From contig OY783201.1 of assembly GCA_963678675.1 (NCBI GenBank), positions 16,175,769-16,239,768 on the forward strand: DNA of 64,000 bases, given 5' to 3'. Positions 45,721-56,897 of this stretch are shown piece after piece. The notes under the pieces are model-generated. The model ran no database searches. It saw only the letters and a list, made by a program, of their open reading frames with translations, and had not been told where the DNA came from. Origin of the DNA: Xiphydria camelus. Lineage: Eukaryota > Arthropoda > Insecta > Hymenoptera > Xiphydriidae. The stretch's first letter is position 1; every line of letters starts with the position of its first letter. The position numbers and the translations under genes are program-made.

Positions 45721-46652
45721 TATTACATTTACAAAAATTAAATAACAGTACAGAATTGCTGCCAATAAGGTAGACAAAAAAGCACAGTAATTTTATAAAC
45801 GTTCATTATTTAATAATGTGAAAAAGGTTTCCAAAAATTACGTTACGTACTTTCATGTCGCTATTCATTTTTGGACTTGATATTATTCATTATATTGTGT
45901 TTTTAAGCATATGTAAAATTATATTCTTAAGGAGTTTTGAAATTAATAGTCTTCATCGCTGTCTTCGTTTATCACTGGATTTACGCCTGTCACTGTAAAA
46001 AGGTTATTGAGGATTTCAGCAGGTCTAACAATTTTTGATAAGTATCGAGCATGTGATATATAATAGATAACTGCTGCTACTTGAGAACAGCAACCTACTG
46101 TGCGTTTTCCGCTCGCACATTCGCATGTATACCGTGAAATGCCTGTGTGTCCAGAGGAATTCGGCACATACTATACAAAACATTTGTACGTCTTGCTGTT
46201 AATATATCGAGACCTAACTTGAACCTTAATAATATCTTGCTTCTCTTTATGGTAATGAAGATCGATTTCGTTGTTTGTATTCATCATCTCTGCTAAATAA
46301 GAAATAGCTTGAGATAGTTGATATGTTCCTGTAAACAATATCTTTATATCCTGCTGAAATCCTCAGTAATATTTTTACAGTGACAGGCGTAAATCCAGTG
46401 ATAAACGAAGACAGCAATGAAGACTAATAATTTCAAAATTCCTTAAGAATATAATTTTGCATATGCTTAAAAACATAACATAATGAATATCAAGTTCAAA
46501 AATGAATAACGACATGAAAGTACGTAATGTAATTTTTGGAAACCTTTTTATCATTATTAAATAATGAACGTTTATAAAATTACTGTGCAACTCTTTTTTG
46601 TCTACCTTATTGGCAGCAATTCTGTACTGTTATTTAATTTTTGTAAATGTAA
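45721..46652. repeat. Foldback with transposase tail between the arms
   Basis: Arms 45721-46000 and 46378-46650 are inverted copies; the second arm repeats the final codons of the SWIM-finger protein. Confidence 0.8.
45943..46345 (-). pseudogene. Transposase C-terminus with SWIM zinc finger
   Basis: Minus strand: GTYQLSQAISYLAEM, KVQVRSRYINSKTYKCF, an in-frame TAG, then ISRYTCECASGKRTVGCCSQ with VAAVIYYISHARY and an acidic end. The C-x-C...C-x-H/Q type SWIM finger following a GTYQL segment is widespread at the ends of arthropod DDE transposases. The catalytic core is absent; the usual His is replaced by Gln here. Confidence 0.6.
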
Positions 46653-47376
46653 TAAAACAAATTCTCTGTAAAAAAAAGGCGGCATGTTCATTCAGTGCCA
46701 ACAAAAATTGATACCTACGTAAAATACTCTCCAAAAAAGATTTGAAATCAATTAAGATCGCCATGTTCAAGATTTATATATAAAAAGTAAAAGGCATCAT
46801 TTGAAAGGAAAATTATTGTAAATCAAGTTACTAAAAAATTCGACTAAAGAATTTATAAAAAAAATTTTAATAAAAAAGAACTTGCCGCGTTTAAGTTTTC
46901 ATCTTTTGTCCACTATACCGAATAATTGGTAGTGCTTGGACGGTGCTAGAGTAATTCATAAATTGCACTGTCGAAGTCAAATTCAGAGAAATTCAGAAGG
47001 CCCCTGCCTGATTGGTTTCCCGTGCGACATTCGGTATACTGGTGGTATCATATAAGTGTATGAATTTATTTAAAATCTCATAAGTGCATAAACATCGAGT
47101 ATAATTCTGTCTGAATTTTCTATTTTGAAGGAAAAAAACGCGGCAAGTTCTTTTTTATTAAAATTTTTTTTATAAATTCTTTAGTCGAATTTTTTAGTAA
47201 CTTGATTTACAATAATTTTCCTTTCAAATGATGCCTTTTACTTTTTATATATAAATCTTGAACATGGCGATCTTAATTGATTTCAAATCTTTTTTGGAGA
47301 GTATTTTACGTAGGTATCAATTTTTGTTGGCACTGAATGAACATGCCGCCTTTTTGTTTACAGAGAATCTGTTTTA
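46653..47376. mobile_element. Palindromic MITE with ~250-bp arms
   Basis: Arms begin taaaacaaattctctgtaaa and its complement and continue to aagaacttgccgcg. TA at both ends suggests a TA target. Partial copy at 1-287. Confidence 0.85.
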
Positions 47377-47670
47377 GTGGGGGGATTTCATTACTTTTTG
47401 GAATTTATTCATGAGGAGAATACGTACATGTAGAAGAATAGCTTTCTATTACCACAAAATTAAAGTCTCACATTTTTTATACCGATACGAGCCAATTAAT
47501 TATAACCACTTACTTACTTTTGATTTATTCTCGTGATATTTTGAAAGGGATTTATAGACTAGAGAGCCCTTATATTTTTCACTTTGCCTTAGTATTTTGG
47601 AGAAATAAAACATATACCGCTTTCGAATTTACAGGCCATCGGATTTTTCTTATATTTTGGTCGTCTACAG

Positions 47671-49313
47671 CCCAAATAGCACACGGATGTTCAATGGACG
47701 TCCAATGGATAATCATGCCGTACAAGACAGATATCCATAGAATGTCCGTAATATGTCCATTGGACATACACTGGATATCCAATGGATGTACTTTTGCAAC
47801 CTTCGAGTACATCCATATGATGTTCTTCACAGAACACGAAACGGACGTTCAATGGATGTTGAATGGATATTTCATGGACATATCAACAAAATCTCGTAAA
47901 TAAATATGCAACAAGTTCAATAAAGAATAAAACATGTTTGTTTATTATATCAATCATCTCATTAAATATATAAAGATATAGTAACACAGATATTGCAAGT
48001 ATTATAATTCTAAAGCCAGAAGGAGTATCCTTGTATGTACTGAAATATATCAAAGATATATTCGTTTTCTATAACTATCTTCTTAAAATGCTGTATCCAT
48101 TATAGTTACGCAAGAAACGAAATTGTTATTATTTAATATTGGAAGTGAATATACTTGAAATAAAAAGAACAAAAGTCGATGAAGTCTATGAAAGAATCAG
48201 CACATACCTTCGCTCGCCTGTAATACTTCGTAGCAATGCTTTTTGGCATGTCAATTTCTATTCTTCATAGCAGCAATTCTGGTAGCAATAATCCACGTAG
48301 CAGCAATCCTCGTAGCAGCAATCCTCGTAGCAGCAATCCTCGTAGCAGCAATCTTCGCAGGAGCAATCCTCGTAGCAGCAATCCTCGTAGCAGCAATCCT
48401 CGTAGCAACAATCCTCGTAGCAGCAATACTTGTATTAGCAGGGTTATCGGGGCTTGCAGCTATCACAAAGTGCTGAACAATTAATCGTAAATCTTAATTC
48501 GTCTTTTGTCCTATAATTAATTCACTAAACAAACATACATATCGCTCATAACCCCAGTGAAAAATGGATCGCTGATCGACGAGAAGCGTGGTTGTATCTA
48601 TATCAATCGATACCGAAACGATATTGTATTTACGTGGATCGACGATATATTTCTCCCGGGGACATTATAATTGATTTAGTCAATTAATTTTTTTTAATTT
48701 GGGTAACAATAGTCAATATTAAAATGAATGCAAATGTGAAATTTGGGTGCTTGAAAAATACGGAATAAATGTTGAGGTTAGCTTTACAAATTTCACGCTT
48801 TACTGGTAAAGCATCATCAATGTTAAGAAAATTTGCAAATAGTTCTGTTTAGTATAAAGCAGTACGTATTGTAAAAAAAATAGTAATAATATTAGAGGAG
48901 AAATGCATTGAAACCTACAAAAAATGCTGTAATATATGTACCTACCTATATTCAGATCACGCACGGCTCACCGTAGCTCACGCGGAAATGACGATGACGT
49001 TGAGAAGTATATATAATAAGTCAAGTCGAGTAATTATGTATGTATACATCGCAATTGTAGTACTATATATCACTGTATTATAATAATTAAATTTTATTTA
49101 TTTAAAAACATATCAATCTTTTGAAACGTGTTAGTAAAAGAACCTATTCGATTATTTTTTAAATGAAGGAAAATCATGCTCTATCTCCATAAATGGACGT
49201 CCATAGAATATCCAAATTAGAATATTCAGTGGATATCCATTACATGACCATGGACGTACGGACATAAAATGGACACAAAATGGATATCCATTGGATGTCC
49301 GGTGCTATTTGGG
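47671..49313. mobile_element. 1.64-kb TIR element, ends CCCAAATAGCAC
   Basis: Inverted ends CCCAAATAGCAC / GTGCTATTTGGG flanked by AG on both sides. Each end carries several ggatatccattgga-like repeats (47690-47880, 49190-49300). No transposase is seen. Contains the 15-bp minisatellite. Superfamily not assigned. Confidence 0.75.
48269..48428 (+). repeat. 15-bp minisatellite
   Basis: About ten units of agcaatcctcgtagc. Because 15 is a multiple of three and lacks stops, open frames appear in several frames (Ser-Asn-Pro-Arg or Ala-Ile-Leu-Val repeats); not taken as coding. Confidence 0.95.
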
Positions 49314-49646
49314 AGAAATCCATGAAGATGTTTTACCTTCAACTCTAAGTATACTCTTCCAATGACCATGACGAATTGTTTCATCACATGTAAAGATACC
49401 ACTTATGACAGTATATATGTTGTTACATATATTAACTCGAGACGTTGGAATAGTTTTAAGAAATCCTTTTGCATGCACCGCTGAAATTTCGCCCTTACTC
49501 ATAAATAAATTTAATGAAATTATTACTACATCATTTACAGCTTCGATGCTGACCTTACGACTCATTTCAATCCGAGTAGAACATTCATTGCAAATATCAT
49601 CATAAACATGCCAATGCGAATAAAAATCATCTATTAACTGTTGCAG

Positions 49647-49816
49647 ATCAAGTATTCCGTTGTGGTGGGGGTCCTGATTGGTCTACTCGCAAAGTTGCGT
49701 ATACGTTTCTTAGCGAGTAGACCAATCAGGACCCCCGCCGCAACGGAATACTTGAACCTGATTGGTCTCTTCGCTGAGTTGCGTGCACGCAAAGATACGA
49801 GTGACTCGAGAAAGGC
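49647..49816. mobile_element. Foldback MITE (attccgttg / caacggaat type)
   Basis: Arms aagtattccgttgtgg and inverse, followed by a partial third arm ending cgagaaaggcccct. Related to 53648-53837. Confidence 0.65.
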
Positions 49817-49825
49817 CCCTCTGAT

Positions 49826-51370
49826 CTCCCGGTAGCTGTCAGTTCGGGAGATCGAAGCATGTAACCTCGAAATCAAGTGTACACAAGTGATAAGATAATT
49901 ATTCGGGTTTCTTCGGTGAGTTTCCCCAAGTGTTTAAAGTAGTTACTCCATTAATGTAATCCAATTTTATTGTATCCCTTATTTTTCTGCCACGACTTTG
50001 ATTGTTGATAGTGGATGGATCAGCTAATAAATTTGATTTTTATTCACTACCAACTATCAAAGTCGTGGCAGAAAAATAAGGGATACAATGGAATTGGATT
50101 ACAGTAATGTAGTAACTACTTTATTATTTTTTTTTCTTTATCGACATAGTCCCTCTTTCGTATTATACTATCCCAAGTTCAAATTTATATACCGATCTGT
50201 CAAACGTGAAGTGTACATGTACCTCACTTTTATCTCATTAAGTATTACTGCAGACTCTGACATGTCATCTCGTACAGGTGCAACCGAAGAGGACCTAGCT
50301 CGTGTCCTGTCCGTAAAAAGATGACTCGATGGACATCGGAGAATATCAGACTTGTCACCGAGCGCCTATTACTCACGGTACATTTATTGCAATATGCGCT
50401 TTTCGTTTCAATTATTCCTGCTTTAAATAACTTTCACTTCTTTCAAAGTATTTACCTTGTACAAACTGTTCATCGTAGGGGGCAGCGATCAATGATTGTG
50501 ACTAATCGTAGACAAATTATTCCTGCGATGATGTTCCAGTTGCAAAGCATACACTAGCAAGTCAGCTTACAGCATCCGATGTTTAGTATCAACTTTACCT
50601 CTTTTGGAACACCCATCACCTGAGCATAATCACGACTACGTTAATGTTAATCGCAGAATAGACCGTGAGCTCGGGCACATTATCGCAGTAGTAGTTCGGT
50701 ACACCGAATTGCTTTTTAGTTTTAATAGACGAACTTGTCTACGACGAGTCGCTAGTATCGATCGCTGCCATCTACCACGAACAGTTCAAAAAAGGTTATT
50801 AGCTTGAAAGAAGTAAAAGTTATTTAACGCTGGATTAGTTGAAACGAGAAACGCGTATTGCTATTAATGCACCGTAGGATATAGGCGCTCGGTGACAAGT
50901 CTGACATTCTTCAATGTCCATCGAGTCATTTTTTTGTGGATAGGACACGAGCTAGATCCTCTTCGGTTGCACCTGTACGAGATGACAAGTCAGAAAGTCA
51001 TGAGTCTTCATGAAAATCTTCTTACCTACTCGTTCTGCAGTAATACTTAATGAAATAAAAGTGAGGTACATGTACACTTCACGTTTGACACAGGTCGGTA
51101 TATAAATTCGAACTTGGGATAGTATAATACGAAAGAGAAAATATATATGGCTAAAGAGAAAAAATAATAATAAAGTAGTTACTACATTACTGTAATCCAA
51201 TTCCATTGTATCCCTTATTTTTCTGCCGCGACTGATTGTTGATAGTGAATAAAAATTAAATTTATTGGCTGATCCATCCACTATCAACAATCAAAGTCGT
51301 GGGAGAAAAATAAGGGATACAATGGAATTGGATTACAATAATGGAGTAACTACTTTATTATTATTTTTTC
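49826..51370. mobile_element. Composite foldback, relative of 7771-9290
   Basis: Starts with ctcccggtagctgtcagttcg and holds a ~720-bp palindrome (50270-50990) equivalent to the middle of 7771-9290 without its nested MITE. Two copies of a ~185-bp agtagttactac foldback (49938-50121, 51175-51360) lie inside; a third is at 58590-58780. Mirrored open frames are not considered genes. Confidence 0.6.
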
Positions 51371-51932
51371 TATATTCATATATTTCCTCTTTCGTATTAT
51401 AGGTACTATCACAAGTTCCAATTTATATACCGACCTGTCAAGCGTGAAATGTACATGTACCTCACTTTTATTTCATCTCTTCTTCGCCTCTGGTATAATC
51501 ATTTACATCCCACAAAGCACGTTTTAACATTGGAAATGTTTAAGGAATCGGTGTTCTGAGGTAGGAGTGCACGAAACTTCAAAATGTAACAAATGTTCGG
51601 TCGCGACCCCTGGGCGTTTGAGTGGGCGTGGGGAGCTGATCTTGGTGTCATTTTGTAGATTGCAATTTTCTCTGTCTAATGAAGGTAATTTCAAGATTCT
51701 AATGGGAAGGGTATGGACACGGTGAGGAAAATAGAAAAGGTGTGAAACATTCTCGTCCACTAGGGCGGCACGGCTCCCGTGTTTATATAAACTCGATATG
51801 TTTATTTCCGACGGGCGATAAGATTTCTCGCTCGGGCGGTATGACGCGTCCACTCGAAGTGTACTCGTACCTATTATGTGAATTGGCCAGCGTGCTTGCC
51901 AATGCATTGGCCAACGTGTAGAGGGGCCTTAA

Positions 51933-52577
51933 GGCCCTTGCACACTGGAAAGCGCCAAGCGTCGAGCAGCGAGCGCTGCTGCTTGCTGCTTGGATTGGTG
52001 ACCATTCACACTGATCGCTTCAGCGTGCCAAAACTACCCCTTGAAATTTTCGTAATGTACTTCACCCAAGGTAGATCACTTCGCATGGAAACGAAAATTA
52101 ATCATTTTGGCAATTTTATATCTCCATCGCTGATTGTTCTTTTTCCATGTTTACACATGAAATGTTAATCGACGTAAAATATCAAATCCAATCTGAACCA
52201 AATGCGAGGTTAGGCTAGTTTGTACACCCATGCTCACGGCTTCTGTCGCTGGTGACTTTTTTAAATGTTATTTTTAAACGTACTAACCAATGATTAATAA
52301 TCCCCATGCTCTCATTAACGAGAGTAGACGCCACCGTAGATAATGAGGGTATGAGAATTAATTGTTCATTGGTTAGTACGTTTAAAAATAATATTTAAAA
52401 AAGTCACCAGCGACAGAATCTGTGAGCACGGGTGTAACTAGGCCGCTGCTCACTGCTAGCCCAAAATCCAACACCGTTCAATTTTTGGGAAGCGTCAAGC
52501 GTCACGTACGAAATATCTCTGCGCTCATTGGTTGCTGCTCGACGCTTGGCGCTTGACGCGTCCAGTGTGCAAGGGCC
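51933..52577. mobile_element. Foldback MITE, ends GGCCCTTGCACACTGGA
   Basis: Arms include agcgccaagcgtcgagcagc and its inverse. The CACCCG-type MITE 52225-52434 is nested inside. Confidence 0.8.
52225..52434. mobile_element. CACCCG-type foldback MITE (nested)
   Basis: 210 bp, TA at both sides, same arms as 39493-39705. Confidence 0.85.
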
Positions 52578-53152
52578 TATACTACGAGGCTCGGCCTGCA
52601 TTCTTATTCAGCGTAGTTAGTCTCAGCTTAGCATTCGCTTGGAATAGGTTCGTCCGCGCGAAAACGCTTTCCTAATATCGGTAAAATCACCTCGAGTTGC
52701 TGGTTCGCGCGCGCGAAATGTCCTCGAGTGCAAAGGGAATCAAATCTGTAGTAAATATAACTGTTTTAATCGTATATAGTAATTTTAATGGATAAATTTG
52801 TATGATGAAAACTTAGTAACACAAAGAGTTTACTATACAATCTTTCCACCGTGTACATTAGATTTTCGCGATATTTGCGAAATCATCTCGAGTTGCTGAT
52901 TCGCACGTGCGAAAAAGACCTCGAGGGCAAAGAGTTAACTCAAAAATTTTGAAAATGACCATTCGAGCTTTATGTGCAAGAATATTGATTTTTTGACATC
53001 TTCAACACCCTATATTTCAGAATATAAGCGACGCCACCTGATGGCGATAATTAGAATTTTTGGGAGAAAATTTTAGAAGTGTTCATATGGGAGAAATTTT
53101 CAATTATTGAAGTATTAATTATTTGGAAAAATAATTAATATCAGTATGCGTA
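52578..53152. other. No gene; small direct repeat
   Basis: A phrase 'cgaaatcacctcgagttgctggttcgc' type occurs twice (~52685 and ~52880) with drift. Otherwise AT-rich and unassigned. Confidence 0.4.
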
Positions 53153-53206
53153 CACCCGGGGACACGGAATCTGTCGTTGGTGGCTTTTTCTAAATGTTAT
53201 TTTTAA

Positions 53207-54493
53207 GGATGAACCGGAGGTACTGTTTGAACAAAAGTTAGTCCAAAAAAGAGTTTTTGGAAATTGTTTCTTTTTCAGTATTTCTACATACTAAAAAATT
53301 GTTCAATATGAGTCAAACAATGAATATGTATCGTAAGTTACAACTGAAATAATTTTTCCACTGTAAACATGTCTTAAATCGAAATTTTCAATTAGAAATA
53401 AATTTTACAAAATGCTCGGACTGTGCCATCCGCCAACTGTCCGCTGAAAAATGTTAACTAACAAAATTGTGCATTTTTGCAATAAAAATAACTGTGATTT
53501 GTTAGCACAGTATTATTAACTAATTACCGAAGATATAATTAATTGTTTATTATTTTAAAACTTCTAAAAGTCTGAAACAAAATAAATCATATGAGGGAGG
53601 GAATCGTGGCAACGTAACGTAAAATTTTGTTTGGTAGTCAGGTTGGTAAGACTGGGGCCCCTTTCTCGAACTCGCTCGCATCCCCGCGCGAACGCATCCC
53701 AGCGAATAGACCAGTCAAGATCAAGCATTCCGTTGTCCGTAACCACACCACAACGGAATACTTGATCCCGACTGGTCCATTCGCCAAGATGCGCGCACGC
53801 AAAGACACGAGCGAATTCGAGAAAGGGGCCCCTGGTAGTATACACGGCAAGCGGTCATAACGTGTTGACAGTTCAGCAGGAAAACCTCACTTTTACAATT
53901 CGCGTGTGACGTTTTTCATTAAAAATATCACAGATACAGATGGAAAGGAAAACTTGTGAAAAATATCTATTGATATGCATTATTCCGTAATTAATTTTAC
54001 GCATTCATTTTTAGAAATGTTGCCTAAATTTCTTAAATTTTGTTTACGTTTCAAATGCGTGATGCGAACCTCGATAAGTTATCGACAGTCGTGACGTAAT
54101 TGGACACGACATTGTCGAATTTACAGACCTCTTGGCGAGACTGAATACATTTCATGAAGAAAAATTGCACATATCTCTTTAACGAAGTAGTAAGTCTTGA
54201 AAAAAAAGCATTCAAAATATTCCATAAATATTTATCTTTCAAACTATACAAAATTATAAGAAATTTACTATTCCGTTTTGTGCTATTTTATCATTAAGTT
54301 CGTTTGATTCGACCTTTTCGGCATTACGCCATAAGAGCCCGTGTTAAACTTCAACTTTTAAAATCATTATAACTTTGTTCATCTGCAGTGAATCGATTTG
54401 ATATTTGACATGCACTTTACATGTAACTCAAATAATATAAAAAAAAATTGACAAAGCTCATTTACTATTATATGTAATCACGCAGGTTCATCC
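53207..54493. mobile_element. TTAA-target element nested in MITE
   Basis: Ends GGATGAACC / GGTTCATCC with TTAA duplicated (53203-53206, 54494-54497); intact MITE copies read tttttaaacgtac at the same place. 1287 bp, non-coding. Holds a further foldback at 53648-53837. Confidence 0.8.
53648..53837. mobile_element. Foldback MITE, ends GGGGCCCCTTTCTCGAA
   Basis: Inverted arms with cattccgttgtcc / caacggaatacttgatc; third level of nesting at this site. Confidence 0.75.
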
Positions 54494-54659
54494 TTAAACG
54501 TACTAACCAATGAACAATTAATTCTCATGCCCTTATTAGTTACGGTGGCGTCTACTCTCGTTAATGAAGGCATGAAGATTATTAATCATTGGTTAGTAGG
54601 TTTAAAAATAACATTTTAAAAAAGTCACCAGCGACAGATTCCGTGTTCCCGGGTGTACA

Positions 54660-54890
54660 TCGTATCACGTGTTGCATTAAAAATTGTCGAAGTGCCGGGA
54701 ATCATGAAAAACCGTCCAGTGGACAAATTAAATTGTACAAATTCCCCACTGTGCTAGCATTCATCGGGCATGGAAGCGTGACAAATGAATGTCATAAGCC
54801 TTTGAGACTGTGGTCTGAGCTACAATCTTTGGGGTTATGGTTACTTTTTGTGTTTCGGGATTATTTATCTCTTCAACACATTAAATACAT
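54660..54890 (+). pseudogene. Possible THAP-type zinc finger remnant
   Basis: Codes for HRITCCIKNCRSAGNHEK, followed by GQIKLYKFPT. A C-x3/4-C spacing followed by a YKFP motif is reminiscent of the start of THAP domains. The later Cys/His pair and the invariant Trp are not convincing. Weak. Confidence 0.25.
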
Positions 54891-55009
54891 GACCTGAGTG
54901 AAACAGTTCTTCATCTTTATCTTTATTTTGGCCTTCTGTGGGGGTATTTTGTATTGACAAAAAAATAGTGCCTTATTATTTTTAACATTTTTAACTTTTC
55001 TTATCTTAG

Positions 55010-55396
55010 ACCCTCCGACTCGGATTCTGTCGCTGGGGAATTTTCAAGAGGACGTTTAGCAGAGTCGCGTGTAGATGACCGATACAGGAGACGACGCAGG
55101 AGATATGGCTGACAGGATTGCGGGGTATGGAATGATGAGATTAAATTTTGTGAATTCGGTGTATAAAAATAAATTTTTGTAAAAAGTTATTGTTGTAAAG
55201 TAGTGGTAACTAAACTGAAAGAAAATTAGATTACTTTTTCTTTACCGAAGTCACAAAACAACTTCATCATTTGATACCCCGCAATCCTGTCAGCCATATC
55301 TCCCGCATCGTCTCCCGTATCGGTCATCTACACGCGACTCTGCTAAACTTCCTCTTGAAAATTCCCCAGCGACAGAATCCGAGTCGTGGGGTGTGT
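55010..55396. mobile_element. Foldback MITE, ends CGACTCGGATTCTGTCGCTGG
   Basis: Arms 55026-55130 and 55280-55390 inverted. The ggattctgtcgctgg word is shared with the CACCCG MITE arms, hinting at related termini. Confidence 0.75.
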
Positions 55397-55489
55397 GTTC
55401 CCCGTGTTAAAAAGTATCCCTTAATTTCTTATAATCGCCAAATGTAGCGCAAGCATCGACGCTACAACTCTCTCTATAGTTTCTGCACG

Positions 55490-55580
55490 GTCCCTATAGG
55501 CTAACATGCAGGTGGCACATGCCCGTACCACACTAGACCCACGCCATCACCACGCACCCGTTCTATGTGAATCGGACCTA
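55490..55580 (-). mobile_element. Fragment of the 41820-42005 repeat
   Basis: ataggctaacatgcaggtgg...cgcacccgttctatgtgaat equals one arm of that palindrome. Confidence 0.75.
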
Positions 55581-55623
55581 ACGATTCTTCGCGGCGCTGA
55601 AACGAATATCTCCCGGGGGTGTA

Positions 55624-56088
55624 TTGTGTCGTGTGTGTATTAAGGCCACATTAAAATTTTCAAAAATAGCCGTTGCTCCAATCCATTTCTGCCAATTTGT
55701 GTACAAAAAGACACCGACATTGTTTCTCGTCTCTAACGCATACGGTCTGACAATTACTCATTCGGAAGATTTTCTACATCGCACGATTATAAAACATATT
55801 AATCAATTAGAGCCGAAACATAGAGTTCAACTACTAGTGCTCACAGTAAGTCACTGGTGGCATGAAGAGAGTAGACAATTAATGCAAGAATTTGTCGAAC
55901 GTTTTGTAACGGATGTTAAGATGTTGGCAAATGTTCCGGTGTTCGTGGAAGCGTGTAAACGGTTCAATATTCTAGATAACATGAAACAAATGTTTGCAAA
56001 TTTGCGCAAGAAATTGTTAACCGCCAAAGCGCCTTCTCGTTCCTCTGCGGGTGAAGATAGTTCAGGCATTTCTGGATTCAGTCTTTAA
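55624..56088 (+). CDS. Host-like exon of unknown protein
   Basis: Long frame; the convincing part begins near 55670 (after aaaatag, a possible acceptor) and runs to the stop at 56088. Helical sequence with HRVQLLVLTVSHWWHEESRQ, FVERFVTDVKMLANVPVFVE, FANLRKKLLTAKAP and a Ser/Gly-rich end GEDSSGISGFSL. Balanced composition and no stop suggest real coding. I do not recognise the family. The first ~15 codons may be intronic. Could be the last exon of a host gene. Confidence 0.45.
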   Translation: MCRVCIKATLKFSKIAVAPIHFCQFVYKKTPTLFLVSNAYGLTITHSEDFLHRTIIKHINQLEPKHRVQLLVLTVSHWWHEESRQLMQEFVERFVTDVKMLANVPVFVEACKRFNILDNMKQMFANLRKKLLTAKAPSRSSAGEDSSGISGFSL

Positions 56089-56258
56089 TAACAATAATAT
56101 ACCTAGTTGCATTAATTCTCCCTTACTTCTCTTTGAGAAAACCAGTCGATAAATGAAAATGGTTAAGTGGCAACAATTGATCCAACCAACTTATATGCAC
56201 ATAATGATGCTCTTGCAAATTCGTAGTTTTTAAATTACTCGAAGTGGTATTTCTCTAG

Positions 56259-56443
56259 ATATGACAGTGGAATCGATAGCTTATATGCCATTAGAATTTC
56301 CACGAGTCGACTCCGGTCAAGACTTTGTAATGGCGATGTCACAAAAATGTAAACTATTTAAGATGTCCAAGGATTCAGATGATGAACAACCTTTGTCATC
56401 GCAATATGTTCGCGGTACTTCGATTCGTACAGATGATTGGTGA
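56259..56443 (+). CDS. Possible small exon downstream
   Basis: Preceded by tttctctag; encodes MTVESIAYMPLEFPRVDSGQ and an acidic end, stopping at 56443. Could be an alternative 3' exon of the gene at 55624, since that frame has already stopped. Unassigned. Confidence 0.3.
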
Positions 56444-56897
56444 TGATGTATGTAGTGTTAAATTTTCAGTTTTATTTCTGTTTCAAAATATTCGTATTTC
56501 TCATGCAAGGGTGCGTGTTTATTACGTTATTACTTTTCAGGGGTTTCATTCTGTTTCAAAGTGTTAGTACGAGGGTATCTGCAAAGTCAGGTTTCATTTC
56601 TTTTAGAAATCTAAAAATTCCTTTTCCTTATATCATACTGTATGTTTATGTTTTTATACATATAATATAATATGTGTTTCTTATATGTATTTTTTCGTGT
56701 CAATACACTTATGACCTACTTTGTTGTTTTTAGTCAATTATACAGTGCCTTCATTTTCTCATGTACCGTGCCGCACTTCACTGTAACTGAGGAAGAAGAT
56801 TATAGTCCAGGAGAAAATATGAAAACAATAACTATATTCATTTCCAATGTATCTGAACTTTGCTTGGTGGCGAATTCTGTAAATGTTTGCAAGTAAC
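56444..56897. other. AT-rich, no supported gene
   Basis: Phe/Val-rich open frames come from T-rich sequence. No splice pattern or domain. Confidence 0.4.

Larger units (their letters stand above)
47587..49637 (-). pseudogene. USP-like (peptidase C19) C-terminal part, interrupted
   Basis: Minus strand 49637-49314 encodes a Cys pair region (ICNECSTRIEMSR), a NDVVIISLNLF strand and a GHWKSILRVEG motif, where His matches the catalytic His of ubiquitin-specific proteases. It continues at 47670-47587 with VDDQNIRKIRWP and VYVLFLQNTKAK, then a stop. The frame is open through the insertion site if one AG is counted. The N-terminal Cys box is not present; a MITE begins at 49647. It could be a host USP pseudogene or a protease carried by a TE. 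Confidence 0.5.
53153..54655. mobile_element. CACCCG-type MITE split by a TTAA element
   Basis: Outer arms 53153-53206 and 54498-54655 reconstitute the usual ~215-bp MITE; TA at both ends. The rest is the nested insertion. Confidence 0.85.

Noticed and set aside
48236..48484. Ser-Asn-Pro-Arg and Ala-Ile-Leu-Val repeat proteins
   Set aside because: Translation of a 15-bp minisatellite lacking stops in several frames.
50321..50807. Paired frames conserved between 8.4-9.0 kb and 50.3-50.8 kb
   Set aside because: Conservation is explained by recent repeat copies; arms also mirror each other, and no known domain is present.
56437..56896. Phe/Val-rich possible membrane proteins
   Set aside because: T-rich sequence gives such frames by composition; no other support.
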